In this document: one piece after another, positions 24,173-36,499 of the stretch
Numbering within the stretch: position 1 is the stretch's first letter
Layout of the letters: every line of letters begins with the position of its first letter
Assembly (NCBI GenBank): GCA_024500155.1
Contig: CM044866.1
Location: 40,663,501 to 40,727,500, forward strand
Direction of reading: 5' to 3'
Length of the DNA: 64,000 nt
Origin: Chenopodium formosanum
Taxonomy: Eukaryota; Streptophyta; Magnoliopsida; Caryophyllales; Amaranthaceae
Program-made: the position numbers and the translations under genes
The notes under the pieces: generated by a model
Seen by the model: only the letters and a program-made list of their open reading frames with translations
What the model was told of the DNA's origin: nothing
Databases searched by the model: none

Positions 24173-24470
24173 GGTCTTGTTTACTTCACCTTATTTTTAC
24201 TTATTTCAGAAAAAATAAGTTCAGATCAGATCAGATCAGAAAAAATAAGTTCAGATCAGAACATCATTTTATGTACAGTTTTTTATCGCTAAATATCTTT
24301 AATTTCGTAAAGAAAAAAATTATGAAAATTACATATTAATAAAATTCACATTATTACGAATCTAACAAGATCCCATTTGATATATTTTTTTTCTTTATAG
24401 ATTGTCGTACACTTAAGGTCAAAATTTGGTCAGATCAGACCAGCAAATATAAGGCGAACTAAACAGGGCC
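24173..24470. mobile_element. PIF/Harbinger-type (Tourist-like) MITE, 298 bp
   Basis: TIRs GGTCTTGTTTACTTCACCTT and AAGGCGAACTAAACAGGGCC, with TAA target duplications at 24170-24172 and 24471-24473. Contains a TCAGATCAGATCAG subterminal run also seen at ~47675-47740. Confidence 0.85.
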
Positions 24471-25029
24471 TAAGAGTTGAATATAACCCATCAAGATATA
24501 CTGTTGAATATGTTTAAAGTTCAAAATGCATCTTGATTCTTAAATGTTTACTCTTGTTGAATATAACGCATCAAGATAAAGGAGATGAATATAACGCATC
24601 ATTATGTTGAATACATCAATGCTAAGTGTCCCTAAGCATATACTACTTGTTGTAACATGAAATTGCACTGTCAATATTGTTGATAACTATATAGGATGCT
24701 CTTATCTGAAAGATCAATGCAAGGAGTTGTCACACATTTCACTCTCGAAAGAATGGAGTATAAGCTAGAAGTACTTGCACTTTCCTTGAGCTAACCGCAC
24801 ACAAAAAAGACGTTGCATAATTGAATAAACTGATGCATACAATACGGTAGAGAAGAGAGAAATTATCCGTAATTTACATTTATAGACAAGCTACACTACA
24901 AAGGTACTCTTATTGAGCAGTAGGTAAGGGTGAGTGTAGTTTGACAAAATTTGGCAGTCATAACATTTAGAATCAATACAAAATTTGTTACCAAGTTTAA
25001 GAGACTGAAAATTTAACTCATAGTCCGTA

Positions 25030-28000
25030 TCATCTATAATACGATGCCAGGATGAAGAGAATGATGGCTGATAAAGAAGTGACAATCAGTTCCTGTTATA
25101 CCAACAAGAGAAAGAATAAGATTTTAAACAGATTTCCATGATTCAGTTCAGCTGCAGCAAAGCATGAGCTAAAAGAGGAAAGAGAAGAGGAGGTAGAATT
25201 TACCTGACTATTGTAAAGGGCAGCAGGTATGTAATTGCCAGAATACTCTATCAGATTCAGAACACCAGTAAAAGCCTAAAAATAGAAGTAGATCAGATAA
25301 ACAGGAGCGCAAAATGTACAATGGGAGAAAAGATACAAGCGCAACCTATTTAAATTTGCCCTGGTTATAACAATCTATGCTTGGTAACCATGAAAAAAAT
25401 TCTGTCGTATATTTTTTGTCAATTGCTTTGAAAAATTGGAACCATGAATTTACACAAATACTTCTGATATAACAAGTTCAAATTGTTAGTGAAAACAATG
25501 ATGTCCTTTTGGAAATCAGTACTTTGAACACTAACATAGGTCTGTCTTGAAACCTGTTAGTATAAGTTTAATGGCAGACCTTGATATCTATAGAAAGACA
25601 GCAGACATATAAACGGAACAAGTTGCTATAAAAAAAGGCTACATACCAAGGAAGCAAGACCAATACAACCAAACACTAGGCAAAGAGATCGAAGAAGGCG
25701 TTTCCCCATGCGTAGACCCCGTCCATCATCCTCACCATCTTCCTGCAATCAGGTCATGGACAAATAATTAGCAGAAGTTCAAGATAATACTTGGTAGAAG
25801 TGCAGAACAGAACCCTCAAAAATAACCACTGTAAACTCCTAAGCGTTCTTACGGCGAACATTGGAGACACTGGTGGTTCAAATGCTTTTAACTTCTCAAA
25901 AATTCGATACACAAAAACAAAACCCAGAAATTGTATTGGCTTCCATTCAGCATTCTGCTTGATGAAAATCCAAGCTATCTGCATATCAATACAGCTAAAT
26001 AAGTACGAAGTCTAGAAGAGCTTCAAAGTAAAACAATAATTATCATATGACACTCAAAGAAACTGCATTTTGCTATAGACTGAGTAATTCGGTTTGCTTG
26101 GTTGAAACAGTAATATCAGAAATTGAGGAAAGCTTTGGTATTTTGAATTTTTGATTGATATTTGTAAATAACGGCCACAAGACTATGTCTAGCTAAAGCT
26201 TGACACTTGAAGAATACTACAACTACTACTCTATTGCTACTCTACAACTACTGCTACTCTATTACTACTTACTCCAAAATCAACATCCCTATTACTATTG
26301 CATTGCTACCTCTTATATACCAAGCTCTCCCTCACACAAAAGTACCCTAACAATTAAAGACTTTGTCATGTACTGCCAAGATGGCTTTCCCACGCAAAAA
26401 TCAGATGCCACACTTCTTAGTGGATCATTAAAGCTTTTGTCTTCTTGCTGCTACAACTGCTGCTGCGACTGTGCTTGTCTTGTGGTCTTGTGCTTGTGCC
26501 TCCTCTCATAAACCCGGTGAAAGATTCTTGAATACCCAAAGCACCCCTCCTTAAATCAGTTTATTACACATTTTTTGTTTCCAACATTGTTCTGACCACT
26601 AGTATCTATTCATAAACAAGAAAATGTGAATAATGACATGTGCCAAACAAGAGACAGGGAAGCACAAAGCAACTGGTCAAGCAGTACTTACAAATACAGC
26701 AGATATAGCCATATTGATACGTATATCCTTGACATCAGACTTACTGGACCTGAAAGCATATCATAGTTCATTTCATAGTTAGATGTACTGGTATAGAAGA
26801 CAAGATGAGATGACAATGTAGCCCATTTGCTAAATAAGTCAACTTAGACGACAACTAATTAGGGGTGAGAAAAAATTCAGGGTACCCTGACCTGGAACCG
26901 GAACCTGCTCAGAACCGCAGGCGGGTTCCGGTTCCGGGTAATAAAAAAGGGCAACAGGTTTCGGTTCCGGGTAATAAAATTTTGGACCTGGAACCTATAG
27001 GGTACCTGTTAGTATAGGTTCCTTATAGGATACATGAAACTGGAACCTATCATTTAAGCCCAAGTATAAAAGCCTTATATCAAAATTGTATAAAAGCCGT
27101 CACCTACCTCTCTCCTTCCTTTTATCCATTTTTCATCTTACTCTTAATACTTTCATTAATGGTATTAATATAAGTATTCGTAATTTTGTATTAAAGATTC
27201 TAAACAATCAAGTAACTATTAAGCTTACTTTGAAAGACAATCAAGGCACGTTACGGTTCCAATTTTTAGGAACCTGTTGAACAGGTTCCGGTTCCGTTCC
27301 TATTTTTAGGAGATTTTTACAGGGTACTTTGCTATGCTCACCCCTACAACTAATCGGCATTCTTTACAATTTATACAAAATTTACCCCTCGTCAAATTTG
27401 CTATATCCACCTAATCACCCACCCATCCAAATCACCCTACAACAGGTGCTACCAAGGAGGCAAAATGGGTCAGCAAAACCTTCTGCTAGAGGCATTTGAT
27501 GCATGGAAGTTAATTAAGGTGAGACCATGAGTGTCTGATTTCAGTTTATTGATGAGGTGAGTGGATAAAAATAAGATTATGTGAGACTTGAGAGAGAATC
27601 ATTCTGAATTGTTGTAATTATCCTTTGAGTGGGAGTTATCAGCCTTTTGAAAGATGATTGTAACCACCCTTTTCAGGGATCATCAGCACAGCCTTCCTCT
27701 GCTTTTCTTATTACATTAATCTTTGTTGTATCTCAAGTCTTCTCCAGAAATCCACCAATTCTTTCCATATTTTCTCTGTTCTCTTCAAACTTTATTAAGC
27801 ACGTAGGTACCACCTCTTAGATGAAATATTTTACTATCCTATGGAAAAGGACTAAATCCAATACATCAAGAACAACATAAAAGGAGAAACAAAAACTCAA
27901 TGTTTAATAGTACACAAGCAATACCAGAGAAAGAAGCCTAAACACAAACCTGGGTCCCCATGATACCACTGGCTGCTTATCAGCATATTTAATATCCTTT

Positions 28001-30038
28001 GAAACCTGTATTTTGCAAGAGCACCCCACAGTTAATTAAAAGTACTCAGCAGACTCAGGCTTATCAAGGAGAAAGGGAGTATAAATTGGATTACAGAATA
28101 AAACAGCAACTCAAGCATAAAGCAAGTTCCTTTTAGCTTCAAAACACACATGAAAATATGACTGAGCTCTGACATTGGGAAAAGAAAATAACAAAGTACA
28201 ATCAAGCAGTCTAAGTACCGTTGAAAGATAACGTCTATCACATCTACCACCTAACTTCCTCCTAAAACCTGATCTCACACTACCAACCAAGTCTCAATGG
28301 GGAACTGATTAACAAATAATCGCACAAACTATGATGATAGAAACAGGAAAACGAGCAACTAGCTATAAAACATGCGCAGCATGCCAAGGAGATATAACAA
28401 TATCAGCTAATGAAAACTAATAAATAAATAAAGGCAGAGGTCACAAAAATAATATCAGAAAGATGTACCTTAAATGAGCCAAATGTCTCCCCTTTCTTCC
28501 TCTTAGTTAATTGAGCCATCATGATCTTGTCGTAAGCCCTTTCTAACTGAAAAGCTACAAATTAGTTACAGATATGTGACCAAGCACTTACTTAGATCAG
28601 GAAAACTAGGACAAGAGCATTTATCCAGAAGAAGAAAAATGCATATTTACCATGGCAGCAGTGGCTTCATCACCTCTCCGCTCAGCGTCTTTGCGTTTTC
28701 TACTATAGGCCGTCTTAATTGTGTCAAATCCTTCAATGGGGCTCACTCCAAGCACCTAAAAGATTAAATTCTAGAAATATGAAACCAAAACATATGCCCA
28801 CTAGACTGGAAGTCGCAATGAATTTCTCAAAATAGTACTTGTAGTACATAAAACTAGCATGGATCATGAGCAAGTGTTTGGTTTTTGTATATGGATAGAT
28901 AAAGAAGAAAGTAAGCAATGGCTCAGCATATGGCTAAGACAATTGTTCTTGAAGCACCAAAACTTTCCCCTTCTAACTGTCACTAACAAATATTTACAGA
29001 TTGAACCCAAAGAGACATCGAATACATCATCCCTAGATTCACAACAGATTCAACAACCCTGTTCACACTTCGTTCTTGCCATTGGAAAGACGACTATCAT
29101 CAAATACCTTACTATTGTTTTGATGAACCATTATTATCGCATACTCCAAGCTATTTTAATTTATGGACAATTATCATCATATACAAATCTTCCTATATTT
29201 TTTATTTTATTTTATTTTTATGGACCACTTTATCATCATATGATCAAATATCCCTCTTGCTAATTCTTTTGATGGACCATTATCATCATAAATCCTCCTC
29301 TCACTCGTTTTCTATTATGGAATCATATATCCACATCTCAAGTTTTTTTCATTTTATTGCGAAATCAACATGTATCCTTCTTACTCGGTTTCTTTTATGC
29401 ATTATCATACCAAATCGCCAGTTCTTTGTATTGAACATCATCATCCCATATCCCAATCTAGTTAGTTTTTTCAACAAACCACTATCATCCTACACCCACA
29501 TTGTTAGTTAATTTTACCATACAATTACAAAAACACCTACCCTTATTAGCTAAATTTGTCAATGTACAATAATGATCAAATTCAAGTTCATATCCGACTT
29601 GACAGCATATTATTAAAAACACAATAATCCAAACTCCTAAAAATGATCACACCTCAAGTAATTGAAAATAAATAAAAATTAGAAATTACCTCATAAGGAT
29701 TTAATTCGGCGTCGGAACCCGAACTTCCAGCAGCAGAAGCAGCAGAACAAACAACTCTTCCATAATTTTTCGGGGCAATTCTAATAACCCTGATTAAAAT
29801 CAAAACAATTCATTCCATTACATTCAATCAAATTCAAATTTGCAAAACAATTATTCAAATAACGAAAAACATCAAATTAATGAGAATTACTGGGAGAAAT
29901 TTACCTGAGATAAGAAGATGAAGAAGAAGGATAAGGCGGGCGAAAAGTGGAGGAAGAAAATGCGAAAGGAAGTGAATTTTTGCGGGAGAAGTTCAATTTA
30001 GGGCAGTGTGAGAAGAGATTTGGAGTGGTCAACGCCAT
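25030..30038 (-). CDS. CPP1: CPP1/CDF1-like chloroplast J-like chaperone of protochlorophyllide oxidoreductase
   Basis: Host gene, ten exons on the - strand: 30038-29905, 29789-29690, 28755-28651, 28546-28469, 28005-27950, 26749-26692, 25978-25853, 25742-25647, 25275-25204, 25092-25030. All junctions are GT-AG and in phase, giving 295 aa ending at TGA. The N-terminus (MALTTPNLFSHCPKL...) is Ser-rich like a transit peptide. Residues ~76-140 form a J-like domain (NPYEVLGVSPIEGFDTIK) without the HPD motif. Hydrophobic segments follow (INMAISAVFIAWIF; FLGFVFVYRIF; LCLVFGCIGLASLA; IVTSLSAIILFILASYY). Family knowledge: Arabidopsis CPP1 (At5g23040) is a plastid membrane protein that stabilises POR in chlorophyll synthesis. 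Assigned from remembered family features; a BLAST would confirm. Confidence 0.9.
26860..27346. mobile_element. Non-autonomous hAT-type MITE in a CPP1 intron
   Basis: Ends TAGGGGTGAG and CTCACCCCTA with an exact 8-bp duplication CAACTAAT (26852-26859, 27347-27354). The subterminal region has repeated GGTTCCGGTTCCGGGTAATA units. It lies between coding exons 5 and 6 of the host gene and does not disturb the splice sites. Confidence 0.92.
29090..29510. repeat. Degenerate tandem repeat in the second CPP1 intron
   Basis: Loose repetition of ATGGACCATTATCATCATA-type units every ~60-70 bp, heavily diverged. It keeps a long open frame by chance; no protein is supported. Confidence 0.5.
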
Positions 30039-30223
30039 TGTTGGTCTGGAAATGTTGGTCAGAGGAGAGAGAAAAAGGGGGGTTTAAGTTAGGGTTTACT
30101 GTGGAGAAATGTAGAAAGAGGAGATGAGGAAGAAGAAAAGAATCAGCCATTAATTTGTGTTTGTTGAAGATGAATTTAGATGATTTATTAATAAAAAAAT
30201 GGGAAATTTAAGAACATTGAGGC

Positions 30224-30296
30224 GTTCGCATGGCCTAATGGATAAGGCGCTCGCCTCCGGAGCGGGAGATTGTGGGTTCGAGTCCCACTGTGAACG
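30224..30296 (+). tRNA. tRNA-Arg (CCG)
   Basis: 73-nt cloverleaf: acceptor GTTCGCA/TGTGAAC (one G-U pair), D-arm GCCT...AGGC with G18G19 and A21, anticodon loop CTCCGGA (anticodon CCG), T-arm GTGGG-TTCGAGT-CCCAC, discriminator G. Followed directly by a TTTT Pol III terminator. No intron. It lies 185 bp upstream of the CPP1 start codon, on the opposite strand. Confidence 0.95.
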
Positions 30297-31004
30297 TTTT
30301 TATCCAAAAACTTAGGCGTAAAGTGTACCAAATACGGAGTACAATTTTTTGGATTTTTTTTATTTATTTTTATTTTTATTTTTTGTCAAGAAATTTTAGG
30401 GTAATTTAATCTTGTTAACTTTTAAAATCCTGTTTGGCAAAAGTAGCGGTAGCGGGTAGCTTTTAGGTGTCAATTAATGGGTAGCTGTTAAAGTAGCGAG
30501 TAGCTGTCAATTAGTAGTAAGTAGAGGTTAGCTGTCAAAGTAACGGTTGATAGTATGAGTGTTTGTCAAAAGTAGCAGTTGCAATACTATAATATATTAA
30601 AATTCATATAAATATTGTTTAAAAAGTATTTCCTCCGTTTTTAAATACTTGCCCGCTTTTCTTTTTCGGCCTTTTTAAATACTTGTTTCATTTCCTTATT
30701 TGAAAATCTTTTACAATATAATATTTAATTAATTTTCTTTCACCTAGTAGAGCCAACATAAATCATATTTTATTAATTTTATATTATCTCTCCTCTAATT
30801 CTCTCAACTACTTTTTCTTTTTACAATTTTATATTCTTCCACTTACCCTACTACCTTCATATTTTGTTTGAGTGATTTCCGTAGATAATGCTAAAATAAA
30901 AAATAATTCCGTGTATACGCTGCTGTAAAAAATATTTCCCACCATACCGCCACGTAGGCTCGGGTTTTTTGTTCGTTTTTTGCTAGTAGTAAACCGCTAA
31001 TAAA

Positions 31005-31230
31005 GATTGCGGTTATACACAAATTAGAACCGCTAAAAAGAACCTCTAATACCATTAGCGGTTCTATTTGAAGAACCTGTAATGGTTATTGGTTCTTTAA
31101 ATAGAACCTCTAATGGTATTAGCGGTTCTATTTGAAGAACCTCTAATACCATTAGCGGTTCTATTTGAAGAACTTGTAATGGTTAAAGGTTCTTCAAATT
31201 AGAACCGCTAATGGTATTAGCGTTTATTTA
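31005..31230. repeat. Cluster of alternating inverted repeats (AACCGCTAATACC)n
   Basis: Units of the form TAGAACC(T/G)CTAAT-GGTA-TTAGCGGTTCTA occur four to five times in alternating orientation, separated by ATTTGAAGAACCT. Each unit can fold on itself and with its neighbours. Confidence 0.85.
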
Positions 31231-31263
31231 TAGCCTTGAATTTTACAAACCTTGACTAAGCCT

Positions 31264-31340
31264 ATGTGTACGGTATCACGGGGAATAGTTTTAAAACTCG
31301 TGTACGGTATCACGGGGAATAGTTTTAAAACTGACATATA
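31264..31340 (+). repeat. 37-bp direct duplication
   Basis: GTGTACGGTATCACGGGGAA followed by TAGTTTTAAAACT appears twice in tandem. Confidence 0.85.
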
Positions 31341-31854
31341 TATGGAATTATTTTTTATTTTAGCATTATCTATGGAAATCGCTCTATTTTATTATTTTCT
31401 CCAATTTCTCCTAAAACTCCGCACATGGAGAAATGGAGCAAAAATATTTAAAAACGGAGGGAGTAATAAAAGTGTGTCACACGTTACCCGCTACTTCTAA
31501 AGACTATTATTTTTAACGTTTGAAAAAAGTTACCTAAACGCTATCTCTATCTAGCTGCTATTAAAACCGCTACCTTGCCATACACTTTCAAATTTTTTAT
31601 AGTAGTGTTTTGATTGGTCAAAACGCTAACCGCTACCACCAAACAGGGCTCAAGTGTTTCATAAATATGTTATTGACAAATCTATTCGTGATATAATGTA
31701 GTTGTATGCTTTGTATACTCTGTATTAAGTTATGCCCTTATTTACTTTGATTGTGGTGAATTGGTGATAATACTTCATTGCCTTGATTATGTTTATGCAT
31801 GCTTTTTTTTTCATTGCTTTATCAATATTATGAACGCTCATTTTACTATTTTAG

Positions 31855-32215
31855 TGGCAAAATATAGCTGTGAAGGTAGTTGTTGGCTGTGTAGATAGCT
31901 TTTAGCTGTCAACAAGCTGTAGCTGTGAAGATAGATAATTTAAGTATGAGTGTTCGGTAAAATAGCGGTTGACTGGCTGTTACATATAAAAATCAATATT
32001 TTGTATTTAAACAATAGATTAAATTTTCAACAGCTACCTCAAAAGCTACCTCTAGTTTCAAAAGCTAATATTTCTAATTTTTCATAAAAGCTGCCTCCAC
32101 CATTAAAAGCTACCCTAAACACTACTTTGTCAAACACTCACATTTTTTGTTAAGTAATAGGTTGACCTAGTCAAACCACTAAAAGTTACCTAAAAGCTAC
32201 TCAAACGCTAGCGCC
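31855..32215. mobile_element. Truncated relative of the 30429-31650 element
   Basis: TAGCTGTGAAG...GAGTGTTCGGTAAAATAGCGG and the closing ...CTACTCAAACGCTAGCGCC resemble the outer parts of that element. Boundaries are approximate. Confidence 0.5.
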
Positions 32216-32250
32216 GACATAAGTAGTGGTGTTGTTTCATCTTTTCAACC

Positions 32251-32281
<31 letters not shown>

Positions 32282-32780
32282 TTAGTTTCCTTTAGTCTTC
32301 AAACAATTGAGGTAACTTTTTTTTTTTTTGGATTAATTAAAGCTATTACGATAATAGTATTTTAGATATGTTTCATTTAAATCCTACTCTCTTTCTCCCT
32401 TTGATTTTTTTTTTTTTTGAAAACTCCCTTTGAATTTATTAAGGGGTTGTTAAATATCGCCCTCAATTATCTAACTAACGCCCGCAAAATAGAGTAAAAT
32501 TACTAACTTACCCTTTTTTTATCCAAAAAAATTACCCCCTTAAACAAAAATTACCTTCACTCCTTATTCACTCTCTTAATTCTTATTCTCTCTCTAAACA
32601 ACAACCACCACCACCTCTTCATACTACCCACCACTACCACCACATCCACCTCCACCACCACCACATCGGCGGAGCAGTAGGTCGCTAATCTACACAGCGG
32701 TAATGCCGAGGAAGGACAAAGGGAAGTCGGTCGCCGGCGGAGAAGAGGTTTGTTTTTTTTTTATTTTCTGGAATTGCATG

Positions 32781-32958
32781 AAACGCCTAGATTTTTCGCA
32801 CGTCCTAGGCTGAAACGCCTAGTTCGTGCGAACAACCGTGTGGTTGTACGAAAAATCTAGGCGGTTGAGGTGAAACGCCCAGATTTTTCGTACAACCATA
32901 CGGTTGTTCGCACGAACTAGGCGTTTCAGCCTAGGACGTGCGAAAAATCTAGGCGTTT
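32781..32958. repeat. Near-perfect 83-bp inverted repeat (long hairpin) in PMD intron 1
   Basis: Arms 32781-32863 and 32876-32958 are separated by 12 nt. By eye only two mismatches occur. The arm itself contains smaller palindromes (CGCCTAG/CTAGGCG). A transcript through the intron would form a long dsRNA stem. Confidence 0.93.
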
Positions 32959-33186
32959 TCCTGGGTTTTTTTTTCGGTATAGGAGTTTTTTTTTAAAATT
33001 CCTGGGTTGTTGTTTATTATTATTAAAAACTGATTGGAAATTAGAAATTAAATAATCAACTAAAGTTCAAGATTTTTGAATTAAAATGATGTTATCCAAA
33101 TAATCACTAGAGTATTAAGATCCCGTAATTATGGAGATCAATTTATGTACGGCATGGTCCCGTAATCTTATTTTTTTATTTTTGAG

Positions 33187-34115
33187 TTGAAAATTAAATT
33201 TATGATTTAGTATTTGGTTGAAAGTTTGGATATTTAGTTGTTATTGAGTAGAAATATTATTTGTTGTATTTTGTTATAATTAATTTGTTGATATGTGTAC
33301 TAGTTTATTATTTAGAAAATTAAATTTATGATTTAGTATTTGGTTGAAAGTTTGGATATTTAGTTTTTATTGAGTAGAAATATTATTTGTTGGTTTTATT
33401 TATAATTAATTGGTTGATATGTGTACTAGTTTATTATTTAGAAAATTAAATTTATGATTTAGTATTTGGTTGAAAGTTTAGATATTTAGTTGTTAATTAT
33501 TAGAAATATTGTTTGTTTGGTTGATTTTGTTATAATTAATTGGTGTTGTTAGATTTGAATTTTATGAAATGTTTGTTTGGTTGATTTTGTTATAATTAAT
33601 TGGTTAATTATTAATTATTGGAAATATTATTTGGTTGATTATTAATTATTAGAAATATTGTTTGTTTGGTTGATTTTATTATAATTAATTGGTGTTGTTC
33701 GACTTGAATTTTATGACATGTTTGTTTGGTTGATTTTGTTATGATTAATTGGTTAATTATTAATTATTAGAAATATTGTTTGGTTGATTATTAATTATTA
33801 GAAATATTGTTTGTTTGGTTGATTTTGTTATAATTAATTGGTGTTGTTAGATTTGAATTTTCTGAAATTTTTGTTTGGTTGATTTTGTTATAATTATTAA
33901 TTATTAGAAATATTGTTTGCTTGATTATTAATTATTAGAAATATTGTTTGTTTGGTTGATTTTGTTATAATTAATTGGTGTTGTTAGATTTGAATTTTAT
34001 GAAATGTTTGTTTGGTTGATTTTGTTATAATTGTTAATTATTAGAAATATTGTTTGGTTGATTTTGTTATAATTAATTGGTTAATTAATTGGTGTTGTTA
34101 GATTTGAATTTTATG
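33187..34115 (+). repeat. Intronic minisatellites
   Basis: First three copies of a ~126-bp unit starting GAAAATTAAATTTATGATTT (about 33187, 33315, 33441), then a higher-order mix of shorter units such as TTGGTTGATTTTGTTATAAT and ATTATTAGAAATATTG to ~34115. AT-rich and non-coding. Confidence 0.85.
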
Positions 34116-36499
34116 AAAGGTTGATTTAGTATTTGGTTGAAATGTTTGTTTGGTCGAGCTTGTTTGTTTTATATTAATGCCATTTTAAACTCATTAGATT
34201 TAAAAGCACAAGTATTAATGCCATTTTATTCTAAATTTATAATGTAGTCGAGGGTTCTGGTCCACGGCATGCTAGATCAGGCGGCATTAATGCGTCGATT
34301 AGGAGAGATAGGGGGCCGGGGATTAGTATACGGGAAGGTAGTTCTTTACCAGAGCGCGACAAAGAAGTGGAGAGTTGTGGGACTTATTTGGATGAGCAGG
34401 AGGGAGCCGGTCCTAATCCTTTGTTGAGGACTACTAGCTCGGTTTCGAGTTCGGGTTCGAGATACGATGATGATGGACCTGAGGACAATGATGCTAATGC
34501 TGATGCTGATGCTGAGGAGCAGCCGATTGTCGTGACGAGAGGTCTTGATGAGAGATTTACGAGTTCACGACCACCTCGATCTGTAGCACCTTGGCTTGTT
34601 CAGGGGCCGATGGAGGGTGGACCCGAGGTTGGGACTGTTATTCCTAGTTTCGGGGCCCATGTTGCTCGATATATTTGGGATGGGGAAGATCGACAGTTTT
34701 TGCGGTCTCATACTAGAGCAACTGTGTGTAGATCGTTGATTGAATGGATAGAGGAATTTACGGCAGACATTGCTACGCGGATACGCTAGACTGGGTTGTC
34801 GCACCTGACGAGCATTATGCACGACCACCTTGATTTTCTGCTGATTTCTGCTTTTGTGGAGAGATTGCAGCCAGACACAAACACATTCCACCTACCTTTT
34901 GGTGAGATTACCATCATGTTGCACGACGTACACCACATACTTGCTATTCGGGTTGATGGGATATGGTTGCCGATGACCTCTCTAATGACCAGTATAGGAC
35001 ATTTGCAGCTGAGTTGTTACAGTTGACTACGGAGGAGCTACAGGTCAGGACTCAAACTGCCATCTACAAGAACGGTGGCGTCCATACTGACCAGATTATT
35101 GCTAGGTGTCGTAGTGCAGAGCAACTAGAGGCGACTCAGGTCATTGGTTACATGTGGGTCCTATTGGGTAACACGCTCTTTACTGACAAGAGCAGTTCTC
35201 GTACCCGCCCTTCTTTTCTCACTGAGTTGTTTGTGGAGCATAACCTGGAGAGGTTGACGAGATACTCCTGGGGTTCAGCCACACTAGCGTACTTGTATCG
35301 TCAGCTCGGGCATGCCACCCGAAATGGATGTGATTCTATTGCTGGTTGTCTAACTCTTCTACAGGCTTGGATATACGAGTACTTTCCATGTTTTCGACCT
35401 CACCAGGGTGTGTTGACGCGAGACGTTCCATATGCACGTGCAGGGTTATGGGATGTTGGTATGGCGAGGAAGCATCAACAACGTCTCGTGTCCTTTCGTA
35501 CTTGACTTGACCAGCTGGGTGACCATGAGGTATAAATAGATACGTAATACTATTTGTTTTACAGTTCTTTTATTTACAGTTGATTTACACTTGTATTAAT
35601 TTGTAGGTATGCTGGTTGCCGTACGGAGCTTTTCCTGCATTGCAGGTGCCTAGGACTGCGTTTACCGGATGTATTCGCTATCAAGGCATCATAGAGCCAT
35701 ATATGCCGGTCGAGTTTTTTGACATTTGGGGTTTATACAGGATAATCCCGGTGACATGATTAGGCCCGATGATGCTCAGAGACCAGTTAGTGTTAAGTCT
35801 TATAGGGTCAATTTTTCAGCTCAGATGACTACTCGCATGTGGGATAGATTTGTTCCCGGTGCTGCGCTCAGTCTTCTGCTTGGTGGATATACTAGAGTTC
35901 CACCTGGAGGACATACTTGTGCACCTGACTACCTATCATGATTTAGGAGAGTTAGTCATCCTATCGTCACTCCTAATGTTTAGGATGATCACGGTCTTCC
36001 TGAGAGGACCAACGTTGATTATGTAAGTTTTTTGTTAGTTATTTTTTATTTTTTTTCCTATAATTACTATTAATACAATTATAATTGTTTGTGCAGTGGG
36101 TAGGACGATTCATGGTTACAGCACAGCGATCACTTAGTGAGTACCCTATGCTATCGAGAGACACCAGAGCAATGTTGGAGCAAGTGATTGATGATTGGAA
36201 TGCAATAAATGGACTTGGAGATTAGTTGTCATATGTATTTTAGCTTGGATTTTGTTGTTTTATCTATGTTTCGGATGTTGACTATGTTTTGGATGTTGTT
36301 AGTGGACATTTAAGTTTTACACATTTGTTGGAAATTATCAAGTTGACATTTATGTATGAGTTTTTTATTTTCTAATTATGTAGTACTTGCTTAATATATT
36401 TTGAAAAGAATTGCGTAAAATAAATTAAAAAAATAACCATGTTTATTAATAAAGTTATAAGAAAGTTTAATCAAAATCCACGAAAATACTAAACAGTAC

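Larger units (their letters stand above)
30629..31463. mobile_element. Stowaway-like (Tc1/mariner) element nested in the previous one
   Basis: Ends TTTCCTCCGTTTTTAAATA and TATTTAAAAACGGAGGGAG with TA on both sides (30627-30628, 31464-31465). It contains the inverted-repeat cluster and a short direct duplication, so it may itself hold a further insertion. Confidence 0.7.
30429..31650. mobile_element. TIR element with AGCGGTAGCGGG-type ends, split by a nested Stowaway
   Basis: Left end CCTGTTTGGCAAAAGTAGCGG (30429) and right end CGCTACCACCAAACAGGG (to ~31650) are inverted repeats of the TAGC-rich type. No matching target duplication was found, so the superfamily (hAT or Harbinger) is open. No coding capacity. 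Without the insert at 30629-31463 it would be about 390 bp. Confidence 0.6.
32703..36225 (+). pseudogene. Plant mobile domain (PMD; MAIN-LIKE type) gene, decayed
   Basis: PMD proteins (MAIN/MAIL family; also the N-terminal part of PP7-long-form proteins) occur both as host genes, where they affect TE silencing and meristem maintenance, and inside transposons. Exon 1 at 32703-32747 begins MPRKDKGKSVAGGEE. A 1.5-kb intron follows, then coding sequence from ~34248 with an acidic N-terminal region and the PMD core (HDHLDFLLISAFVERLQPDT; FHLPFGEITIMLHDVHHIL; SATLAYLYRQLGHATRNG; LLQAWIYEYFPCFRP). Further exons lie at ~35607-36005 and ~36097-36225. In-frame stops occur at 34787 and ~35503 and frame changes near 34975 and ~35730, so it is not functional. 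Confidence 0.85.

Noticed and set aside
28859..29511. Long open frames on + strand in a CPP1 intron
   Set aside because: They lie in a degenerate ATCATCATA repeat antisense to a well-supported spliced gene; no domain.
30429..31650. Assigning the TAGC-rich TIR element to a superfamily
   Set aside because: No convincing target duplication was found at either end, so the superfamily is left open.
33187..34115. Regular direct repeats resembling a CRISPR array
   Set aside because: Units have no unique spacers, are AT-rich, vary in length and lie in a plant intron.
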